Below, piece after piece: positions 1 through 7,390 of a stretch of 64,000 nt of DNA. The notes under the pieces were generated by a model. That model saw nothing but the letters and a program-made list of their open reading frames with translations, had not been told where the DNA came from and made no database searches. Position 1 is the first letter of the stretch, and each line of letters starts with the position of its first letter. Source of the DNA: an uncultured Rhodospirillaceae bacterium (GTDB taxonomy: Bacteria; Pseudomonadota; Alphaproteobacteria; Rhodospirillales; Casp-alpha2); NCBI GenBank assembly GCA_913030825.1, contig CAJWCU010000003.1:1-64000 (forward strand), given 5' to 3'. A program made the position numbers and the translations under genes.

Positions 1-241
1 GAATGTCGATCCGCCCGAACCAGTCGACGGTGGCGTCGACCATGGCTTTCACCTGTTCGTTCTTGGATACGTCGCATTGGAACGACCGCGCCTGAATCTC
101 ACGCGCCACACGGTCGGCGGCCTCGGCGTTGACGTCGGCGACGACGACCTTCGCCCCTTCCTTAACGAAGCGGCGCACGATTCCTTCGCCAAAGCCCGAG
201 CCAGCACCCGTGACCAGGGCAACCTTGTCCTTCAATCTCAT
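1..241 (-). CDS. SDR family oxidoreductase, N-terminal part (cut by window edge)
   Basis: Only the first 80 codons lie in the window; the rest runs off its left edge. The reverse-strand translation begins MRLKDKVALVTGAGSGFGEG, the classical short-chain dehydrogenase/reductase start with the glycine-rich TGxxxGxG NAD(P)-binding loop at residues 11-18. It is followed by an acidic residue at the end of beta-2 (VVVADVN), which usually favours NAD(H) over NADPH, and the CDV motif that contacts the adenine ring. The catalytic Tyr-Lys pair would lie outside the window, so activity and substrate cannot be judged. The start is the ATG at 241-239. The family assignment is firm; the function within the family is open. 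Confidence 0.85.
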   Translation of the reverse strand, partial: MRLKDKVALVTGAGSGFGEGIVRRFVKEGAKVVVADVNAEAADRVAREIQARSFQCDVSKNEQVKAMVDATVDWFGRIDI

Positions 242-456
242 GTTTTTATCCTGAAGTTGCTTGATCGATCGGCCCGGACGGCACGTCCGGGCGAAGCGCC
301 CCCCATGACCCCATGAGGCCACAACGGGCGGATGGTCTCAAGAAGAATTGGCGGCGAAGCACGGATCTGCGGCGGGGCCGCTGCGCAATGACCCGTCCGT
401 CGTTCCGGGGCCGCACCGGACAGGTGCCGGCGACAAAATTGGACAGTCGCCGTGGC

Positions 457-1143
457 TCAGGCCACACCGCGTTTCAGGATATCCATGGCGCTGTTGAGTT
501 GGCTCATCCGGCGGTGGTCGCCGTGGGGACTGTCGGGGTGATGGATCGTCGCCAGCATCCGGAAACGGGCCCGCAATGTCCTGGTGTCGGGAATGCGCCC
601 CGGCGGAAAACCGAGCACGTATAACGCATCCTCCCGCGAACGCACGCCGTCCGCCAAGGGATCGAACGACAGAACCGAAACGATGGTTCGAAGGCGGACC
701 AGTTCTTCGGGATCGGCGACGGTTCGGCCCGGTGCGCCGGTTTCGTCTTCGTTCTCGTCACGCGGCGCGGGTGCGTCTTCATCCGCCGAAGGCACAAGGC
801 TGACTTGGGTTTGGCCCTCGTCCAGGGCCAGCGCGATGGCGAGCGCACGGCGCATGAACTCGACCTCGAACCCGGGTGCCATGCGAACCTGCAGGCGCGG
901 CTTGCGCCGCCAGGGCCGTCCCTTGGCTGTGCCGGATTTAAGGATCACCGTCTCGCGGTCGCCCGGCTCGGGCTCGCCCGGATCGGGAAATTCCTGGATG
1001 ACCGTTTGCGGAACGACCAGCAGGACCGAGCGCGCCAGATCGCCCACGTTAACCCGCCGTTTGGCCGCCAGGACCATCACCGCGTCACGGAACCCGGTCG
1101 AACACGGAATGGTATAGGAATGTTTTTTGAGGTCCTGGGTCAT
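457..1143 (-). CDS. J-domain protein with C-terminal DnaJ-like domain
   Basis: A 228-residue protein. The last ~65 residues have the J-domain pattern: a leucine-rich helix, then LRARFRMLATIHHPD with the invariant HPD tripeptide that stimulates DnaK ATPase, then a final helix (MSQLNSAMDILKRG). The N-terminal ~150 residues show no family I recognise and include an acidic, Glu/Asp-rich linker. The domain sits at the C terminus, unlike DnaJ/CbpA but like several small alphaproteobacterial J proteins. I chose the ATG at 1143 (MTQDLKKHSY) rather than the longer frame opening at 1296, because the upstream 51 residues look non-coding. Probably a DnaK co-chaperone with a specialised client; the client is unknown. 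Confidence 0.7.
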   Translation of the reverse strand: MTQDLKKHSYTIPCSTGFRDAVMVLAAKRRVNVGDLARSVLLVVPQTVIQEFPDPGEPEPGDRETVILKSGTAKGRPWRRKPRLQVRMAPGFEVEFMRRALAIALALDEGQTQVSLVPSADEDAPAPRDENEDETGAPGRTVADPEELVRLRTIVSVLSFDPLADGVRSREDALYVLGFPPGRIPDTRTLRARFRMLATIHHPDSPHGDHRRMSQLNSAMDILKRGVA

Positions 1144-1864
1144 GCGCCTTGCCCCGTTGTCCCGTTCACACCACCTCGCCCATGAAAGGATCGATACCCG
1201 ACCCCGGGACGAAGAAAACTCTGTCTCGGCGCCGGGATCGGGGGCGGTACCGTACCCGGCATGCAATGAATTTACCCGTCCGGCCTCGTCATGCAACTGC
1301 TATCGTTGTTAGACCCCGTCGAGCCAACTCCTGGCCCGCCGCCGGCCCCGGTTTCAGATCAATGGGATTCGGCCCAAGGCCAAGGTTATTGTTGAAGGAA
1401 ATTGGTTAACGGATTGATAAACCGCGACTCATATTTTGCCGCGATCAAAATGCGGGAGCCCACCGAAGACCGCCCGGCTCGGCCCGGGGCACTGAAAAAT
1501 CAGCCGAGATTTGCCCGATTCGGCCACAATTCGTTCCGCAGATGTGGCGAAATTGCCCCGATGCAACTACTGCCGTAGTGGCCTTCGGCGCCAAGGAGAC
1601 CTCCGCACGGCCCCCGTTAACCATTCAATGCCAATAGGTTAGCGGGTTTCCTTATGGTTTTTTCGCGGCCCGGTTGGCGGCGGGACGCGGCCTTGCTAGA
1701 CTTCTTCTTCGCCTGGGCACGACGCCCGGGAGCATAGGCCGCCGGCGCATCCAGTAGGGATGACGCCGCCCGCCATCCGGGCCGACCACAGAACGGTGCG
1801 ACGCCTCGCCGGACGACCGAATCGGCCGACACCTGATCGGCCCCGCTTTCGGCGCGAGACACCC
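1144..1864. other. Long intergenic region between divergent genes
   Basis: About 720 bases between the J-domain gene and the rightward hypothetical gene. I see no convincing coding frame, tRNA or repeat. The middle (1380-1450) is AT-richer than its surroundings. Near the right end there is a promoter-like pair, TTGGCG (1674-1679) and TAGACT (1697-1702) with a 17-base spacer, pointing right toward the gene starting at 1865. Its TSS would lie about 155 bases upstream of that gene, leaving a long 5' leader. Confidence 0.4.
1674..1702 (+). promoter_or_regulatory. Candidate sigma-70-type promoter for the gene at 1865
   Basis: TTGGCG-17-TAGACT, each hexamer differing at two positions from TTGACA/TATAAT, with an ideal spacer. 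It lies upstream of the hypothetical gene on the plus strand. The assignment rests on pattern matching only. Confidence 0.3.
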
Positions 1865-2599
1865 ATGACCACGGATATCAACGCCGCCGTCGCATCGCTG
1901 GCCATTCAGTCGAGCGGACTGGCCGTCAGCCGCACACGAAGCGCGTTGGTGATTGAGCGCACGTTCGCACCGACGCCTTCCCGGCCGACGCCCGATTCGT
2001 TGGGCTTGTCGCTCGACCCCCGGCGCGGCATCACCCTGACCCGGAATGAAGCGGAGCGCGCGGTCGGCCGATCTATCGCCGCCGGACGACAGATCATCGA
2101 CAACCTGCGCACGCTGGAAAGCCAGCTTACCACCGCCATCAACGACGGCCTGGTCTCGCCGCGCACCGAATTGCGCCTGGACGAAACGCGGGTATCGCGG
2201 CTCAACATCACGACCGCCGCCGGACGCACGCTGACCGCCATCGACCGCTTGGTCGCTCAGGCTGAGACCGGGCGTGCCAACCTGATTTCCAGCAACCAGG
2301 GAGAGGCGACCATCCAGACGACGGAATTCGGCGGCCGCATCACGGTTCGGGCCCAACCGCTGGATACGGAAGGGCTGTCCCTCGGTGGGCTGAGCGCGCT
2401 GACCCAGGCGGAAGCCGCCGAAGCCCGCGCCCGGGTCCGCGTCGCGATCGACATCGCAAGGGATCGGCTCAACGGCCTCACGGCGCTGGCCGACACCCTG
2501 GAAAGCCGAAGCGGTACTGCGCAAACGTTTTTAGAGTTCGGCAACGAAAGCCTGTTTACCGGGGCCATCCGGGGCCGTCTGGTCAACCTGCAGGCGTAA
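1865..2599 (+). CDS. Hypothetical protein, predicted helical
   Basis: A 244-residue protein starting MTTDINAAVASLAIQSS. I do not recognise a family. The sequence is rich in Ala, Arg, Thr and Leu and appears mostly alpha-helical (long amphipathic stretches around residues 60-130 and 180-230), without cysteine clusters, a signal peptide or membrane segments. The beginning and end faintly recall the helical termini of flagellin-type proteins (ISLxxQxxx near the N terminus), but no real motif supports that. The ATG at 1865 is preferred over the in-frame ATG at 1760 because the intervening translation is Arg/Pro-rich and looks non-coding. Expressed alone; neighbours give no functional clue. Confidence 0.55.
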   Translation: MTTDINAAVASLAIQSSGLAVSRTRSALVIERTFAPTPSRPTPDSLGLSLDPRRGITLTRNEAERAVGRSIAAGRQIIDNLRTLESQLTTAINDGLVSPRTELRLDETRVSRLNITTAAGRTLTAIDRLVAQAETGRANLISSNQGEATIQTTEFGGRITVRAQPLDTEGLSLGGLSALTQAEAAEARARVRVAIDIARDRLNGLTALADTLESRSGTAQTFLEFGNESLFTGAIRGRLVNLQA

Positions 2600-2678
2600 G
2601 CCGCCGGACGCCTTCGCCCAAGGCACGATTTCACCTGCCGCGCCAGCCATATTTTCACGTTCTGGCCCGATTTTTGCG

Positions 2679-2708
2679 TTGAATTCAGGGTGAAGGGCGC
2701 GTTAGCTA
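2679..2708 (+). promoter_or_regulatory. Candidate promoter for the small ORF at 2766
   Basis: TTGAAT (2679-2684), an 18-base spacer and TAGCTA (2703-2708), about 58 bases upstream of the start at 2766. Reasonable position and spacing; pattern match only. Confidence 0.3.
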
Positions 2709-2765
2709 AGGTGCCTACTCACCCCCTTTTTCGACCCCGATGACAGAGCGCGAATACCCCGAAAA

Positions 2766-2972
2766 ATGAAGAAGCGACGCATTGATTTGGGCGCCCGTTT
2801 CGTCAAGGTGGACGAACCCCGCATGGTCTGGGTCGTCGCCGCCAACGGAAGCGAGCGCACCCCCGTCCCCCACTACGTCCTGGTCCGCGAGGATTCGCAG
2901 AACCGGCGCCGCACCCTGTCGGAAGCGGTCCTGCTCGACAGGAATTTTTATCGTCAAATCGCCGAGCACTGA
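2766..2972 (+). CDS. Small conserved-looking hypothetical protein (68 aa)
   Basis: A basic 68-residue protein (MKKRRIDLGARFVKVDEPRM at the start) with no cysteine pairs, signal peptide or membrane segment. The beta-strand-like first half (FVKVDEP, VWVVAANG) followed by a charged helix (TLSEAVLLDRNFYRQIAEH) looks like a folded small domain, and codon use fits a real gene. The sequence gives no function. A promoter-like pair lies 58 bases upstream. The next feature downstream is a strong terminator at 3259-3290, nearly 290 bases away. Confidence 0.5.
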   Translation: MKKRRIDLGARFVKVDEPRMVWVVAANGSERTPVPHYVLVREDSQNRRRTLSEAVLLDRNFYRQIAEH

Positions 2973-3337
2973 GACCGGCCGCTGACATCCCGCAGCTTCG
3001 GCTGCGTTCCGGCGGTTTTTCGATCCGTTCCGACCAATCTCCGATGGCAAGCCCCGCATCGCAGGGGCACAGGCGCATCCTCACAACCGGACCAGCGCCC
3101 CGGATTTCCAAAATCGTTCCGCCCTATAAATTATTTTTTGCGAATGTGACCTTGGTCACTGCCCGCCAAGCTGCGTCGCGATAGGATTTGGTCATCGTCG
3201 GGGTGCAACCCCTCCCCTCCCTCCCCGGACGCCCCCGACGGCCTCCCTGTTAAACTCGCCGGCCCGCCTTGCGGGCCGGTTTTCTTTTTGCACTTCAAGC
3301 CGCGCTTGAGGCCGCAATGACTTGGGGGCACGCGACG
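2973..3337. other. Intergenic region with orphan terminator and structured segment
   Basis: A 365-base gap between convergent genes. It holds an inverted repeat GTGACC-TT-GGTCAC (3146-3159), a long-range complementary pair CGTCGGGG (3196-3203) / CCCCGACG (3233-3240) with a small GGGGT-GCA-ACCCC hairpin inside, and a strong intrinsic terminator at 3259-3290. No coding frame is convincing. See the finding on a possible small RNA. Confidence 0.45.
3259..3290 (+). terminator. Intrinsic terminator
   Basis: Perfect 9-bp GC stem CCGGCCCGC / GCGGGCCGG with a CTT loop (3259-3279), followed directly by TTTTCTTTTT. Very strong on the plus strand. The nearest plus-strand gene ends at 2972, so either a long 3' UTR or a small RNA ends here. 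Confidence 0.85.
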
Positions 3338-4573
3338 TCAATTGTCAGCGAGTTTCCCGCAAGGCTTTGACGGCCGACCGGCGAACAGCCCCGCCTCCAG
3401 CACCCCGGCGAGCGACCGATGACCTGTCTCGTTCAAGTGCTTCCAGTCTTTGGGGCCATGAATAGGCTCTATTTGGGCAGCATTCCGCAGCACAGCCCGC
3501 GCATCGACGAACTCCAATCCAGCTTTATGAACGATGGCGTTGACCCGTTGGCAAAGCGCGTCGCTCCGCCGACGGATGTCGGATGCGGCAAAACTGTTCG
3601 GCCCGCCCTGATAGGTCTGGATCATGAAATCGCCCGCGGCCGGTTCGTAAATGCTGAGCGGCGACGGGATGTAGACCACGACGATCCTCGAAGATTGAAA
3701 TTGGCGTTTCAATCGAAGCAGCGACCGCGCCGTGATCAGCAAGGCACCTTCTGTTTCCAGCTCATTCAACTCCATCGCCGGGGACTGTAGCCCCCCGGCA
3801 TATCCGACGACCTTGCCACCGATGAGAAGTCTATTTGCCGAACGTGGGGCGGCGGAATTCGACGCCGCCGGCGCATCCATCGTCTGCGCCTCGGTTGCGC
3901 GCCTGCCTTCGGCGTTGTCCCTCCGCCGATGCCACTCGCCGCGGACCAGCCGGCGCACGAACTTGGCGGCGAACATATTATAAAACAAGGTTTTCTTGCC
4001 GTGATGCATATATGCGGCCTCGGCCTCGATGAATCGGTCGACGGCGGCGGTACCCTCGAAAAAACCGTCGGGGATGCCGTCCGGGTAATGGAGACGGACC
4101 CGCTTCAGATTGTCGTTCAGGTCATTACCTTCGTAGAAATAAGCGAAGACCGTCGCAGGCGCGGCCACGTCGTAGCGCCAGCTCAGATGCAGCCAGGTCA
4201 TGTGCTCCTCGGGCAGGCGATTCCAGCCGTAGACATTGCCCGCGCCCGGTAGACCGAAGTTCAGGACATCGCGGCCACTTCGTTCGTGGAGGACATGGGC
4301 CGCCTGGAAAGGCGGGTTGGCATCCTTGTCGACGGACAAGAACCAGTCACCGTTTCCCTTGGCATAGGAATCACCGACGAGAAGCACCCAATCGCCCTCG
4401 GGCCGCAGCCCTCGTTTTGAGCTTTGCGCCAGCGGCGCGACTTCACCCAGGTAGGAGTGCAGGCGCATCGGCAGATGTGGAACAAGCGCCGGAAACAAGG
4501 CCAGTTCGATAACCAGCCAGACCAGAACCGTTGAGCCCAGCAGCAGCGCGGAATTGACGACGGCGTTCTTCAC
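3338..4573 (-). CDS. SGNH/GDSL-family hydrolase-like membrane-anchored protein (SxtL-like position)
   Basis: A 411-residue protein with one N-terminal membrane anchor (about residues 7-30) and an SGNH hydrolase fold outside the cytoplasm. The visible catalytic blocks are GDSY at 67-70 (nucleophile Ser69), the glycines of NFGLPGAGN (105-113), GND with Asn150, and DWKH at 376-379 supplying the Asp-x-x-His pair. The family removes or transfers acyl groups on sugars and other esters. The start is a GTG (4573-4571). The gene begins 12 bases after the carbamoyltransferase stop, so the two are co-transcribed. This mirrors sxtL, a GDSL-lipase gene, next to sxtI-J-K in saxitoxin loci. Substrate unknown; a carbamoylated or acylated sugar is a reasonable guess. 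Confidence 0.75.
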   Translation of the reverse strand: MKNAVVNSALLLGSTVLVWLVIELALFPALVPHLPMRLHSYLGEVAPLAQSSKRGLRPEGDWVLLVGDSYAKGNGDWFLSVDKDANPPFQAAHVLHERSGRDVLNFGLPGAGNVYGWNRLPEEHMTWLHLSWRYDVAAPATVFAYFYEGNDLNDNLKRVRLHYPDGIPDGFFEGTAAVDRFIEAEAAYMHHGKKTLFYNMFAAKFVRRLVRGEWHRRRDNAEGRRATEAQTMDAPAASNSAAPRSANRLLIGGKVVGYAGGLQSPAMELNELETEGALLITARSLLRLKRQFQSSRIVVVYIPSPLSIYEPAAGDFMIQTYQGGPNSFAASDIRRRSDALCQRVNAIVHKAGLEFVDARAVLRNAAQIEPIHGPKDWKHLNETGHRSLAGVLEAGLFAGRPSKPCGKLADN

Positions 4574-4585
4574 GACCTCACCTGC

Positions 4586-6421
4586 TCAATCGGGTTCGAA
4601 CGATTCTTTGTATTCGGTGATTTTCGGCGCGATCTGCTCGGTCTTTCGCAGAATGCAGTTGCCCGCCACGAGAAGGTCCAATTCCGTCCCCATCAAACAG
4701 CGAAAGGCGTCTTCCGGCGTGCAGACGATGGGTTCGCCGCGCACATTGAAACTGGTGTTGACCAGGGCCGGACAACCGGTCAGATCGTGGAAAGCCTTGA
4801 GTAGCGCATGAAATCGGGGGTTCGAAGCCGCTTCGGCCGTATGCAGCCGCGCCGAGTAATCTAGATGCGTAACCGCCGGGATGTCCGACCGCGCGACGTT
4901 CAACAAATCAATGCCGCTGAGCCCATCCGCCGCCGGGTCCGGTTGCCGCCGACGGTCGTCACGTAGCCAGTCGACGACAAGCATATAGGGCGACCTTCTT
5001 CCGCCCTCGAACCAGTCGCTTACCTTGTCGGCCAGGATCGACGGTGCGAAGGGCCTGAAACTTTCGCGGTATTTGACTTTCAAGTTCAACTTCCGCTGCA
5101 TTTCCGGCGGCCTGGGATCACCCAGAATCGAGCGCCCGCCGAGCGCCCGAGGCCCAAACTCCATACGTCCCTGGAACCAGCCCACCGCCGCTCCGTCGGC
5201 CAAGGCCCGCGCCGTTTCCGCGACCGTTTCGTTATCGGACAGAACCTGAAACCGGGCACCCGCCTCGGTCAATCGTCGCTCGATTTCTGTTTGGGAAAAC
5301 GCCGGCCCCAGGTAGGCGCCCGACATGCCATCCTCGCCAGAAGCCGTCGCGCGCGGCTTCTCAAAATGCAGGTGATAGGCGGCGAGTGCCGCCCCCAAGG
5401 CCCCACCCGCATCGCCGGCGGCCGGTTGAATCCAGATGTTCTTGAACGCGCCGTCCTGTTGGATACGCCCATTGGCCACACAATTCAGCGCGACCCCACC
5501 GGCAAGGCAGAGGTTGTCCAACCCGCTGTCCTTGGCCAAGGCCCGTGTAAGGCGCAACACCGCTTCTTCCGTCACTGCCTGGATCGAGGCCGCGATGTCC
5601 ATGTGGCGCTGGGTCATGTCCTCGCCGAGCTGCCGGGGCGGACCCCCGAACAGAGCGTCGAAACGCCCGTTCGTCATGGTCAGGCCGGTACAATAATCGA
5701 AATAATCCATATCCAGGCGGAACGATCCGTCCGTCTTCAGATCGATCAGATTGTCGAAAATGAGATCGGCGTACTCCGGGCGCCCGTAAGGCGCCAGACC
5801 CATCACCTTGTACTCGCCCGAATTGACCTTGAACCCCAGATAATAGGTAAACGCGGAATACAGCAGGCCCAAGGAATGCGGAAAGTGGATTTCCTTGTCG
5901 ATCTTGAGGTCGGCACCGCGCCCGGTGGCCGTCGATGTCGTACACCATTCGCCGACGCCGTCCATGGTGAGAACGGCGGCATCCTCGAACGGGGACGGAT
6001 AAAATGCCGAGGCGGCATGACTCAGATGGTGTTCGGAGAACATCAGCTTCGACTGCCAATCGAACGGACCGAACGCCGCCGTCAGGCGCTTGCGCAACAG
6101 ATCCTTGAGAAACAACTTTTCCCGGAGCCACAGCGGCATAGCCCGGCGGAATGAAGCGAACCCCCGGGGTGCAAAGGCGATATAGGTTTCCAACAGCCGC
6201 TCAAACTTCAAGAACGGCTTGTCGTAGAACACCACGGCATCGACCGCGTCCAAGGACGTGCCCGCGTGGTCCAGGCAATAAGCGATCGCGTTGGCCGGAA
6301 AATCCGGGTCATGCTTGATCCGCGTGAACCGTTCTTCCTGGGCGGCTGCGACGACGACACCGTCCCGCAGCAGTGCGGCGGCGCTGTCGTGATAGAAGGC
6401 GGAAATCCCAAGGATCAACAT
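4586..6421 (-). CDS. Carbamoyltransferase, NodU/CmcH/SxtI family
   Basis: 611 residues, full length for the family. The N-terminal Kae1-like (YrdC-partner/ASKHA) domain begins MLILGISAFYHDSAAALL, with His11-Asp12-Ser13 in the first nucleotide loop and a His-rich EHHLSHAASAFY segment near residue 130. The C-terminal domain has the signatures GRMEFGPRALGGRSILGDPR and FNVRGEPIVCTPEDA. Family members form carbamoyl-adenylate from carbamoyl phosphate and ATP, then transfer the carbamoyl group to a hydroxyl (nodulation factors, cephamycin, saxitoxin). It is the second-last gene of a leftward four-gene cassette. The acceptor cannot be read from sequence. With no toxin or antibiotic scaffold genes in the window, a surface glycan is the simplest guess. 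Confidence 0.92.
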   Translation of the reverse strand: MLILGISAFYHDSAAALLRDGVVVAAAQEERFTRIKHDPDFPANAIAYCLDHAGTSLDAVDAVVFYDKPFLKFERLLETYIAFAPRGFASFRRAMPLWLREKLFLKDLLRKRLTAAFGPFDWQSKLMFSEHHLSHAASAFYPSPFEDAAVLTMDGVGEWCTTSTATGRGADLKIDKEIHFPHSLGLLYSAFTYYLGFKVNSGEYKVMGLAPYGRPEYADLIFDNLIDLKTDGSFRLDMDYFDYCTGLTMTNGRFDALFGGPPRQLGEDMTQRHMDIAASIQAVTEEAVLRLTRALAKDSGLDNLCLAGGVALNCVANGRIQQDGAFKNIWIQPAAGDAGGALGAALAAYHLHFEKPRATASGEDGMSGAYLGPAFSQTEIERRLTEAGARFQVLSDNETVAETARALADGAAVGWFQGRMEFGPRALGGRSILGDPRPPEMQRKLNLKVKYRESFRPFAPSILADKVSDWFEGGRRSPYMLVVDWLRDDRRRQPDPAADGLSGIDLLNVARSDIPAVTHLDYSARLHTAEAASNPRFHALLKAFHDLTGCPALVNTSFNVRGEPIVCTPEDAFRCLMGTELDLLVAGNCILRKTEQIAPKITEYKESFEPD

Positions 6422-6439
6422 GGCGCGCGGAGCCGACGA

Positions 6440-6589
6440 TCAGAATAACGTGTAGATGAACGGCGCTATGGCCGATCCATGCGACAAAACGATCAAGCCG
6501 CCGAACAACCCCAGCATCACGAACACGGGCAGCAGCCAGAATTTCTTCCGCACTTTCAAAAATCGCCAAAGTTCGAGAATAAAAGCCAT
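6440..6589 (-). CDS. DUF5989 single-span membrane peptide (SxtK-like)
   Basis: A 49-residue protein, MAFILELWRFLKVRKKFWLL then one hydrophobic span (about residues 19-38) and a short C-terminal tail ending APFIYTLF. The WRFLKVRKKFWLLP signature is that of DUF5989, small proteins encoded between a carbamoyltransferase and an SxtJ-type protein in many bacteria. The ATG at 6589 lies 8 bases after the sxtJ-like stop. The longer in-frame start at 6655 would overlap that gene and adds an implausible leader. Function is unknown; the constant gene neighbourhood suggests it helps dock the soluble carbamoyltransferase at the inner membrane. Confidence 0.8.
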   Translation of the reverse strand: MAFILELWRFLKVRKKFWLLPVFVMLGLFGGLIVLSHGSAIAPFIYTLF

Positions 6590-6597
6590 CGGCGCCC

Positions 6598-7017
6598 CTA
6601 AAATTGATCCTTGAGCGATGCGCCGGAAGGTCCCGGCGGGTCTCGGTGTACCCAATAGGTCCCGTCGCCCGCTTCGAACCCGCGCCGCATGGAATCATGG
6701 CCCAGCAAACGGCGGACGATCGCCGTGGGCGTGATAACGGCAACCCAGAGAAATCCGAGGACCACAGGGCTGACCAGGCGATGCAGGAGGTTGCCGAATG
6801 CCATCCAGGCCCGATTTGGCCCGTGCAAGACCCCAGGGGCAGCCAGTGCCAGAGCCAGACAGATCGCGGATAGCGCGAAAAGCCCCCATCCCACGGTTTC
6901 GGCCTGCGCCACATTTGATGCGAACAGAACCCATCCGCCGACCGCCGCGAAGAAGGCCGTGAAGACGAACCCGAAGGACCGGTCCGATCCCATCGGTTTG
7001 TCCGCCGAGGACGCCAT
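6598..7017 (-). CDS. SxtJ family membrane protein
   Basis: 139 residues from the ATG at 7017 (MASSADKPMGSDRSFGFVF). It has three to four hydrophobic segments (about 13-35, 40-57, 68-80 and 83-103) and ends with a conserved soluble tail, RRLLGHDSMRRGFEAGDGTYW, typical of the SxtJ family. The family's biochemical role is not established. The members I know of sit beside a carbamoyltransferase and a DUF5989 peptide. First gene of the leftward cassette; the three downstream genes follow at 8-18 base gaps. An upstream in-frame start (up to 7242) would run through the tRNA gene and is rejected. Confidence 0.75.
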   Translation of the reverse strand: MASSADKPMGSDRSFGFVFTAFFAAVGGWVLFASNVAQAETVGWGLFALSAICLALALAAPGVLHGPNRAWMAFGNLLHRLVSPVVLGFLWVAVITPTAIVRRLLGHDSMRRGFEAGDGTYWVHRDPPGPSGASLKDQF

Positions 7018-7203
7018 TCGTTCATGCGTATTCGCGTTCACCGAAAATCCTGTCTTCGCCGATCCCGACTCGTACGTCCGTTCCAGCCTGCGTACCGGAC
7101 CACTCTTATGGCCGGAACGGCGGCCTAGGTCCATAGGCCGGCGCCGACGATACCGCGGAACCGGACAGATCGAAGGAACCGGAAAAAATGGGGGGAAGGG
7201 GAA

Positions 7204-7279
7204 TGGTGCCGCCTGGGTGACTTGAACACCCGACCCTCGCATTACGAATGCGATGCTCTACCAGCTGAGCTAAGGCGGC
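7204..7279 (-). tRNA. tRNA-Thr (anticodon CGU)
   Basis: Reads on the minus strand from 7279 to 7204 and folds into a complete cloverleaf: acceptor GCCGCCT/AGGCGGC with discriminator A and an encoded CCA (7206-7204), D arm GCTC/GAGC, anticodon stem TCGCA/TGCGA with loop TTCGTAA (anticodon CGT, complement at 7244-7246), and T arm GGGTG/CACCC with TTCAAGT. It reads ACG codons, which are frequent in this GC-rich genome. Confidence 0.97.
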
Positions 7280-7324
7280 GCCGGGACGAGGGGCCATTCG
7301 GATCGGCCTGTCGTCCAGCGGGAA

Positions 7325-7351
7325 ACTCTATCAGGCGGCGTCGTAAGTCAA
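7325..7351 (-). promoter_or_regulatory. Candidate promoter of tRNA-Thr
   Basis: On the minus strand TTGACT (7351-7346) and TAGAGT (7330-7325) with a short 15-base spacer, placing transcription start about 40 bases upstream of the mature tRNA 5' end. Good hexamers, slightly short spacing. Confidence 0.45.
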
Positions 7352-7390
7352 GACGAAACAACATCCCCGGCGCATCCGTCGGGCGCGGTG

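Noticed and set aside
5291..6154. 287-codon plus-strand frame inside the carbamoyltransferase gene
   Set aside because: Antisense to conserved carbamoyltransferase blocks and without any recognisable domain.
3338..7017. A saxitoxin or other toxin gene cluster
   Set aside because: Only the carbamoylation and accessory genes resemble sxt genes. No polyketide-like sxtA, amidinotransferase sxtG or cyclisation genes are present.
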